64,000 bases of DNA from Hydrangea macrophylla (lineage: Eukaryota; Streptophyta; Magnoliopsida; Cornales; Hydrangeaceae), in NCBI GenBank assembly GCA_033977485.1, contig CM066982.1, positions 12,391,218 through 12,455,217 on the forward strand, given 5' to 3'. Of the stretch, positions 57,183 to 64,000 are shown piece after piece. The notes beneath the pieces were generated by a model, which was not told the origin of the DNA, ran no database searches, and saw only the letters and a program-made list of their open reading frames with translations. The position numbers and the translations under genes were made by a program. Numbering within the stretch: position 1 is the first letter of the stretch; each line of letters begins with the position of its first letter.

Positions 57183-58315
57183 ATGGATATAAATAATGAT
57201 AATGCAACGAATGCGCGAATGGATCGAATAGAGGCTGCTATTGAGGGGTTTATTAGAGCAGTGGATGACAGAGTGCCACTAATGGGAATAGAGCCGGAAA
57301 ATCCAAATTTGGCACCAAGGGCTGGGTAATCAATTGCCGAAAAGTTTGCAAAGAAGAATCCGATAATATTCACTGGGGGATCGGATCCTGATGTGGCAGA
57401 CTTTTGGAAAATGGATATGGAACGTATATTCCATAACCTGGCATGCACCGATAGAGGGAAAATAGACAATGCCACTGATACGTTGAAAGAGGGAGCTCAG
57501 AATTGGTGGGTTGGTATCCTCGCAAGTAGAGCACCGACTACTTGGGTAGGTTTTATAGAGGAATTTAATGGTACTTTCTAGATTTAGTGAAGACCTAAAA
57601 GAAGTGAGAGTTCATGAACTTGAAATAAGGGGATATGATGGTAAACGAGTATGCGACTGCATTTAATGGGTTGGCTCGATTTGCACCTGGTATAGTTTTG
57701 GAAGAAGTGGATAGAGCCATGTAGTTCGAAGAAGGTCTGAGGGAGAATATCCATAGTCGCATTGATACATTTCGTCTCCCAACATTTGCTGAAGTTCTAG
57801 ATGTGGCTCTAATAGCTGAAAGAGATATTGGGAACTACAAGCTTATCCAACAAGGGAAGAGGAAAAATGAGAATCAAGGGAGGAACCAGGGTAACTTTAA
57901 GAAATCCTATTCAAGGGCACCTGGTGCTGGTTCAGGAACTCAAGGGGGAAGTTCATTCTCCGGAGGAGATAAACCGTTGTGTACTATTTGCAGCCATAGA
58001 CATTGGGGGGGTGTTTGTTTTATGGCAAATACAATTTGCCATATTTGTAATCAACCGGGGCATGTTGCCAAGAATTGTACGCAGACAATAACGCAAAGTG
58101 CGAATGTGGATATGAGGGGTAAATGTTATGAATGTGGGATGCCGGGTCAACGGGAGAGGGATTGCCCGAATAAGCGACAACGTGGGGCAGGTTCTGTGGC
58201 TTCTAGTGGAATGAGAACGGTGCCACAACCAGACAAAGGAAAGAAGGAACAAAGGGAGATGCGAGCATTTAACCTTTGCCAGGAGAGACGGCCAACGCGA
58301 ACTCTGTGGTGTTAG
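57183..58315 (+). pseudogene. Gag of the chromovirus
   Basis: It starts at ATG 57183 (MDINNDNATNARMDRIEA). A TAA lies at 57327, then the same frame carries FTGGSDPDVADFWKMDMERIF and GAQNWWVGI, the chromovirus gag core. A frameshift near 57590 leads to the frame 57803-58315 with CHICNQPGHVAKNC (intact CCHC) and CYECGMPGQRERDC (His replaced by Gln). Confidence 0.85.
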
Positions 58316-58722
58316 GTACACTACTTATTTGTTCATGTCCTGCACGTGTACTTGTAGATTCAGGATCCACACACTCATTTGTATCATATGAATTTACTAA
58401 ATGCTTGGATGTGATGTCCAAACCGTTGGGATTTGATTTTTCCGTTTCAATTCTGTTAGGAGATCCTATAATAAGTTCCTTGGTATACAAAACATGTGAC
58501 ATTAAGGTAAATGAAAAGACCTTAGTTGTTGATTTGATACCATTAACCATTCATCACTTTGATGTAATTTTGGGAATGGATTGGCTATCGGCGAATTGTG
58601 CTTCAATTGATTGTGTAAGGAAAAGAGTTATATTTCAAATACCAAATCAGGAAGAGTTTTATTTCCATGGGGTAGGGATCACGTCACCACCGTATATTGT
58701 GTCAGCTGCACGAGCTTGTTGA
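58276..58722 (+). pseudogene. Aspartic protease of the chromovirus
   Basis: VLVDSGSTHSFVSYEF is the active site; FDVILGMDWLSANCASIDC is the conserved C-terminal motif. The frame is open until a TGA at 58720-58722, where an Arg codon is expected; the polyprotein then continues in the same frame. Confidence 0.85.
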
Positions 58723-59604
58723 CTAGTAAGAAAGGGTTGTCAAGGATTTTTATGTAGCATTCTTGATACAAGAGTCATTGGAACGGAGATTGAAAATATT
58801 TCAATAGTGAGAGAATTTCCTGATGTGTTTCCTGAGGAGTTACCGGATACTCTAATTGAAAGGGAGATTGAATTTACCATCGATACGATACCTAAAGCAC
58901 AGCCAATATTGAAGGCACCATACCGAATGGCACTGGTAGAGTTGAAAGAACTGAAAATCCAACTACAAGAGCTATTTGATAAAGGGTTTATACAACCAAG
59001 TGTCTCACCATGGGGAGCACCGGTATTGTTTGTTAAGAAGAAAGACAGGACAACACGAATGTGCATAGATTATAGAGAGTTGAACAAGTTGATGATCAAG
59101 AACAAATATCCACTACCACGTGTTGATGACTTGTTTGATCAACTACAAGGGGCCCATATATTTTCAAAGATTGACTTGAGATCGGGTTATCACCAATTAA
59201 AAGTCAAGGTAGAGGATGTAGAGAAGACAGCATTTCGGACTCGATACGGCCATTATGAGTTTTTGGTCATGCCATTTGGAGTAACAAATGCACCAGCGAT
59301 GTTTATGGATTTGATGAACAGGGTATTCAAGGAATATCTGGATGAGTTTGTGATTGTGTTCATAGATGATATCTTGGTGTATTCCAAAAATGTTGAAGAA
59401 CATGAAAGGCATTTACGATTGGTCTTACAACGACTGCGAGAGAGAAAATTATATGGAAAATTGAAGAAGTGTGAGTTTTGGTTGACTGAGATAGCTTTCT
59501 TGGGGCATGTAATTTCTGAAGATGGAGTTTTAGTGGACCCGCAGAAGATTAAGGCTATAGCTAATTGGTCAAAACCAATAAATGTGTTAGAAATTTGAAG
59601 TTTC
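58723..59604 (+). pseudogene. Reverse transcriptase of the chromovirus
   Basis: [77 protein letters not shown] and [11 protein letters not shown] (catalytic Asp pair intact) are all present. A TGA at 59596-59598 (normally CGA, Arg, before [12 protein letters not shown]) splits it from RNase H. Confidence 0.9.
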
Positions 59605-60160
59605 TTGGGATTAGCAGGTTATTATAGAAGGTTTGTGGAAAATTTCTCCAGGATAGCGATGCCAATGACTCAACTAATGAGAAAGAACGCAGTATTTAAT
59701 TGGGACTCAGAATGTGACAAGAGTTTTAAAGAGCTGAAGACTCGACTTATGTCAGCACCGATCTTGACGATTTCGTCTGGTATAGGGGGGTTTGTAATCT
59801 ATAGTGATGCTTCACATAGAGGACTGGGATGTGTTCTGATGCAGAACGACAAAGTGATTGCTTATGGATCACGTCAGTTAAAGGTACATGAAGTGAATTA
59901 TCCGACTCATGATCTTGAGTTAGCAGCGGTGATCTTTGCATTGAAGATATGACGGCACTATCTTTATGGGGAAAAGTGTGATATCTACACAGATCACAAG
60001 AGCCTAAAGTACTTGTTTACACAGAAAGAACTGAATATGAGGCAAAGGCGATGGTTGGAATTGATGAAAGACTATGACTTGTCGATTCACTACCATCCTG
60101 GGAAAGCAAATGTAGTTGCTGACGCATTAAGCAGGAAGTCTACGAATAATTTGGCCTACG
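59605..60160 (+). pseudogene. RNase H of the chromovirus
   Basis: [38 protein letters not shown] and VVADALSRK cover the catalytic residues. A TGA at 59950-59952 replaces the Trp of the usual WRHYLYG. Confidence 0.9.
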
Positions 60161-61324
60161 ATTTTACTTCACAGAAACAACTTGTTGGTGAAATGGAAAG
60201 GTTGGAACTTGAGGTGATTTCAACAACTGAGGGAGGTTTGCTAGCAGCTATTGTCGCACAACCGACATTGATAGATGAGATAAAGATGAAACAACTTCAA
60301 GACCCAGTTTTAAAGAAGATCTATGATAAAATACCGCTAAATAAACAGCTAGAGTTTACCTTTGTGGACAATATTCTAAAATCAAGAATCGGGTATGTGT
60401 GTGGATGGGATTAAGGAGTTAATACTTGAAGAATCTCATAATACCAAATATACAGTTCATCCAGGTAGTACCAAGATGTATCGAGATTTGCGAGAGGTAT
60501 ACTGGTGGTCTGGAATGAAAAGAGAGGTAGCTGAGCACGTGGCCAAATGCTTGGTTTGTCAGCAAGTTAAGGAGGAACATCAAAGGCCTGCAGGGTTATT
60601 GCAACCTTTGGATGTACCGGAATGGAAATGGGAAAAGATAACCATGGATTTTGTATCGGGTTTTCCAAGGTCTACAAGATTGAACGATAGTGTTTGGGTA
60701 ATTATAGATCGATTGACTAAGTCTGCACATTTCTTGCCGATTAAGACAAAGGAATCGATGAAACTCGCGGAGTTGTATGTTAAAGAGATTGTGAGACTAC
60801 ATGGAGCGCCAGTGTCTATAGTTTTAGACAGGGATAGTAGCTCTTTATTTAGATTCTGGAGAGGACTACAAGTAGCTATGGTTACAAAGTTAAACTTTAG
60901 TACAGCTTTTCACCCACAGACAGATGGATAGTCCGAGTGTGTGATTCAAATACTGGAGGACATGCTTCGACTATGTGTTCTTGATTTTAAGGGTGACTGG
61001 GAAAAATATATTCCACTGATTGAATTTGCCTATAATAACAGTTTTCAGTCTATTATTGGGATGGCACCATATGAAGTACTGTACGGGCGTAAGTGTCGAT
61101 TACCGATTTGTTGGACTGAGGTAGGGGAACGAAAGCTAGAAGGACCTGAGATGGTTCAGTTGACAGCAGATAAAGTAAAGGTGATACAACAACGGTTAAA
61201 AATGGCTCAGAGTCGTTACAAAAGCTACGCGGATACGGGACGAAGGCCATTAGAATTTGAAGTAGGTAACCGTGTGTTCTTGAAGGTTTTACCTTCCAAG
61301 GGGATCACGAGGTTTAGAAAGTGA
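60161..61324 (+). pseudogene. Integrase of the chromovirus
   Basis: The HHCC module lies around 60430-60570 (CLVCQQVK). The core has WEKITMDFVSGFP, SIVLDRDSSS and HPQTDG-stop-SE, where the TAG at 60929-60931 replaces a Gln codon beside the catalytic Glu. Later, FAYNNSFQSIIGMAPYEVLYGRKCRLP and GNRVFLKVLPSKGITRF lead to a TGA at 61322-61324. A frame overlap near 60400 suggests one frameshift. Confidence 0.85.
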
Positions 61325-61718
61325 GGGAAGTTGAATCCTAGATACGTTGGACCGTTTGAGATTGTTGGAAAAGTGGGACTAGTAGCTTATCGACTAGAGT
61401 TACCACAAGAGCTGGCTAATGTACACGATGTATTTCATGTGTCGATGTTGAGAAGAGTTATATCTGATTCAAGTCATGTGATTACTCTAGAGCCATTGGA
61501 AGTCAGAGAAGACTTAACGCCTGTTGAACGTCCAGTGAGAATCCTAGATAGAAAGGATAAGGTGTTATGAAACAAGACAGTTTCATTGGTAATGGTCTTG
61601 TGGCGAAATCACTCAATGGAAGAAGCCACGTGGGAAAGAGAGGATGAGATGCAGGCAAAGTATCCATTTTTGTTTGAAGCACGAGGTATTGAAAGTTTGG
61701 GGACAAACTTCTTTTAAG
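61325..61718 (+). pseudogene. Integrase C-terminus and chromodomain, first copy
   Basis: PRYVGPFEIVGKVGLVAYRL and VFHVSMLRRVISD are followed by a TGA (61568-61570) and then VLWRNHSMEEATWEREDEM...YPFLFEA, the Tekay-type chromodomain that directs integration to heterochromatin. The polypurine tract AAGGGAGAGAGGA (61716-61728) abuts the LTR. Confidence 0.85.
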
Positions 61719-61728
61719 GGAGAGAGGA

Positions 61729-62313
61729 TGTCATACCCGCTCCCGCGGTATTTATTTATATCCTTTTAGCATGCATGACATGCTTACTGTTGTGTTAATT
61801 AACACGTGTGATGTGAGTGATGACTCACTAGTTGTTGGAGGGTGTCTTTTGAGAACCCAGTATTTGGCCTTGAAGGAAGTCCAGAAGGTGGGCAAGTGAG
61901 AATTTCCTACAGTTGGGAAAATGAGTAATAACTCATGGTTATGTGCTTAAATGTTTATTTAGGCATATGTAAATATAATTGATTATTATATTATTAATAG
62001 CGACTCATCGGAGTCATTAGATGCCTGGTGAGGACGGAATTGAACACGTTACGTAATTTGGTAAGCTAATTAGCAATTTCGTAAAATTTGTAGAAACTTG
62101 CGTTTTAGCAACCAAACGGAACTTAGTTGGAAACCTTTTTAATTTTGAGGTTTCACCTGTAGAGCTATGCATTAGCTGTGTAGAAAGTTTAAGAGACTGA
62201 TTAGAAGTTTTGAAAACTCGTGGGAAGGTAAACACAATTTCTGAAAGTGTTGCCTATATATAGATAGTGATGACTTTCATAAATTTTATAAAGTTTAATC
62301 TAAATTCAAGAAG
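61729..62313 (+). repeat. Truncated LTR, upstream part only
   Basis: Matches the first ~555 bp of the 54733 LTR. It has about 30 extra bases at 61831-61860 that the other two copies lack. It ends abruptly about 60 bp beyond its TATA box. Confidence 0.9.
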
Positions 62314-62316
62314 TGG

Positions 62317-62607
62317 TGTGTCGATGTTGAGAAGAGTTATATCTGATTCAAGTCATGTGATTACTCTAGAGCCATTGGAAGTCAGAGAAGACTTAATGTA
62401 TGTTGAACGTCCAGTGAGAATCCTAGATAGAAAGGATAAGGTGTTACAAAACAAGACGGTTCCATTGGTAATGGTCTTGTGGCGAAATCACTCAGTGGAA
62501 GAAGCCACGTGGGAAAGAGAGGATGAGATGCATGCAAAGTATCCATTTTTGTTTGAAGCATGAGGTATTGAAAGTTTGGGGACAAACTTCTTTTAAGGGG
62601 GAGAGGA
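62317..62607 (+). pseudogene. Second copy of the chromodomain end of pol
   Basis: Repeats 61438-61728 at an offset of 879 bp. It reads through the position of the first copy's stop (CAA instead of TGA) and keeps VLWRNHSVEEATWEREDEM...YPFLFEA. It starts mid-protein, so it cannot encode a full integrase. Confidence 0.9.
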
Positions 62608-64000
62608 TGTCATATTCGCTCCCGCGGTATTTATTTATATCATTTTAGCATGCATGGCATGCTTACTGTTGTGTTAATTAACACGTGTGATGTGAGTGAT
62701 GACTCACTAGTATTTGGCCTTGAAGGCAGTCTAGAAGGTGGGCAAGTGAGAATTTCCTACGGTTGGGAAAATGAGTAATAACTCATGGTTATGTACTTAA
62801 ATGTTTATTTAGGCATATGTAAATATAATTGATTATTATATTGTTAATAGCGACTCATCGGAGTCATTAGATGCCTGGTGAGGACGGAATTGAACACGTT
62901 ACGTAATTTGGTAAGCTAATTAGCAATTTCGTAAAATTTGTAGAAACTTGCGTTTTAGCAACCAAACGGAACTTAGTCGGAAACCTTTTTAATTTTGAGG
63001 TTTCACCTGTAGAGCTATGCATTAGCTGTGTAGAAAGTTTAAGAGACTGATTAGAAGTTTTGAAAACTCGTGGGGAGGTAAACACAATTTCTGAAAGTGT
63101 TGCCTATATATAGATAGTGATGACTTTCATAAATTTTATAAAGTTTAACCTAAATTCAAGAAGAGGCCAAATGGAGGATTTCTTGGCTTAGAGCTTCAAA
63201 ACTAGAATCGACGGAGTTCTACCTGTTTGTTTTTCATCAAATTCCGTATTTGAACTCTACGAGGTAAGGCCGTCGTTTTGATACCTATTAGGCTTTGTTT
63301 GGTTAAGTTTTCCGAAAAATCATTTTCTAGAATTTTCATACAAAGTTGATAATTGGACTTTTGATTAATAGGAATTGTATTAGAAGAATTACTGCACGTT
63401 CTTTGTGCTTGAGTTTTCCTTGGATCGGCGTTTAAGAGCGTAAATCGGAGGTGAGTGATATAAATCTTGAGTTTTAGATGATTCTATGGTTTAATGCATT
63501 TGATCTGCTAGGAATGTATATAGATACCATGTGTAGTTCATATTGGGCAAAACTCATGTATAAAGTAGGCCCAAAGTATGTTGAAATGAAAAGCATGGTG
63601 ATTTGTGTTAAATGAGCATATTTATGTGCCTATGTGGGTTAAAGGGGGATTTGTTCTAATTCACTGTGAGACGTCCTCTCGAAGGGGGAGGATTAGTAGT
63701 GACAACGGTCACTTGCTGAGAAAGGCATTAACGCGACATGTCGAAGGGGCATGGGTCGTGGTTGAGTCTTAAGACTTTGGATCGGTGAAGGTGCACTTAT
63801 TGCCTAGAGACCAATAATTATGTGTTATGATGGATTGGAACATATTTTTCATCCGTATGCTTGATTCATATTATTCACTAAGCGTTAGCTTAAACAAATC
63901 CATATATCTGTGGTTATATAAATAACTATTCAGGTGCAAGGACTGGAGGGGAGAATCGCGGGTAATGAGGCGAGGAAGGACCGGAAGCTCCTAATGTTTA
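62608..64000 (+). repeat. 3' LTR of the chromovirus, cut by the window end
   Basis: Begins TGTCATATTCGCTCC and follows the 54733 LTR at an offset near 7875 bp. The palindrome-pair region would lie beyond the window. Confidence 0.9.

Larger units (their letters stand above)
54733..64000 (+). mobile_element. Tekay/Del-type chromovirus with a tandemly duplicated 3' end, runs off the window
   Basis: Order: 5' LTR (54733 to about 56936), primer site, gag, protease, reverse transcriptase, RNase H, integrase, chromodomain, partial LTR (61729-62313), second copy of the chromodomain end (62317-62607), LTR (62608 onward, cut by the window end). The chromodomain and LTR starting TGTCATACCCGCTCC fit the Tekay/Del chromovirus lineage. 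The five bases before the left LTR are CTTAA; the right flank lies outside. Confidence 0.85.

Overview
This is a stretch of plant nuclear genome, most likely from a dicot. The evidence is AT-rich intergenic DNA, an F-box gene relic with a 5' intron, Mutator-like and Stowaway elements, and Ty1/copia and Ty3/gypsy retrotransposons of plant lineages. No complete, clearly functional host gene is present. About three quarters of the window is transposable element, mostly as nested or broken copies.

Layout. Positions 1-2.7 kb hold an F-box pseudogene and a scrap of RNase H-like (LINE-type) coding sequence. Positions 2.7-13.9 kb are a field of DNA transposons. Three Mutator-like elements have exact 9-bp target duplications (3409-5108, 7031-7997, 9830-13571), with several foldback MITEs and one solo LTR (5769-6695). 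The 9830-13571 element has terminal inverted repeats of about 1 kb built partly from 21-bp palindromic tandem repeats. It carries a FAR1-like relic and, on the minus strand, a two-exon GRF zinc-finger gene. Positions 13945-28797 are an Athila-like gypsy element on the minus strand (LTRs of about 1.39 kb, gag-pro-RT-RNase H-integrase, and an extra ORF between integrase and the 3' LTR), split by a solo LTR at 21607-23124. About 28.9-38.8 kb is a Tat/Ogre-type gypsy element on the plus strand, with two RNase H domains and antisense ORFs behind integrase; its 3' LTR is missing. Positions 39.7-44.3 kb are a badly decayed copia element. Positions 44636-53117 are a copia element with both LTRs and a 5-bp target duplication, split by a chromovirus solo LTR (47498-49678). 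Positions 53.1-54.7 kb hold a degenerate ~200-bp tandem repeat and a Stowaway MITE. Position 54733 to the window end is a Tekay/Del-type chromovirus with chromodomain, whose 3' end is tandemly duplicated.

The most striking signal is shared by several unrelated LTR elements. Short perfect palindromes containing TCGA or ATCGAT are arranged in pairs and spaced very regularly. The Athila-like element has twelve GGATCGATCC-type sites downstream of integrase at alternating intervals of 23 and 50 bp, and six more in each LTR with the same 23/50 rhythm. A chromovirus solo LTR has eleven CAGTCGACTG sites at about 20 and 51-53 bp. A third solo LTR has seven TTCGATCGATCGAA-type sites about 19 bp apart. 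The palindromes stay intact while the DNA between them diverges.

All retroelement reading frames are broken. Where an expected codon can be inferred, most nonsense changes look like C-to-T or G-to-A changes at former CpG or CHG sites, consistent with long-term cytosine methylation and deamination. Product and lineage calls rest on motif recognition by eye; no database search was run.
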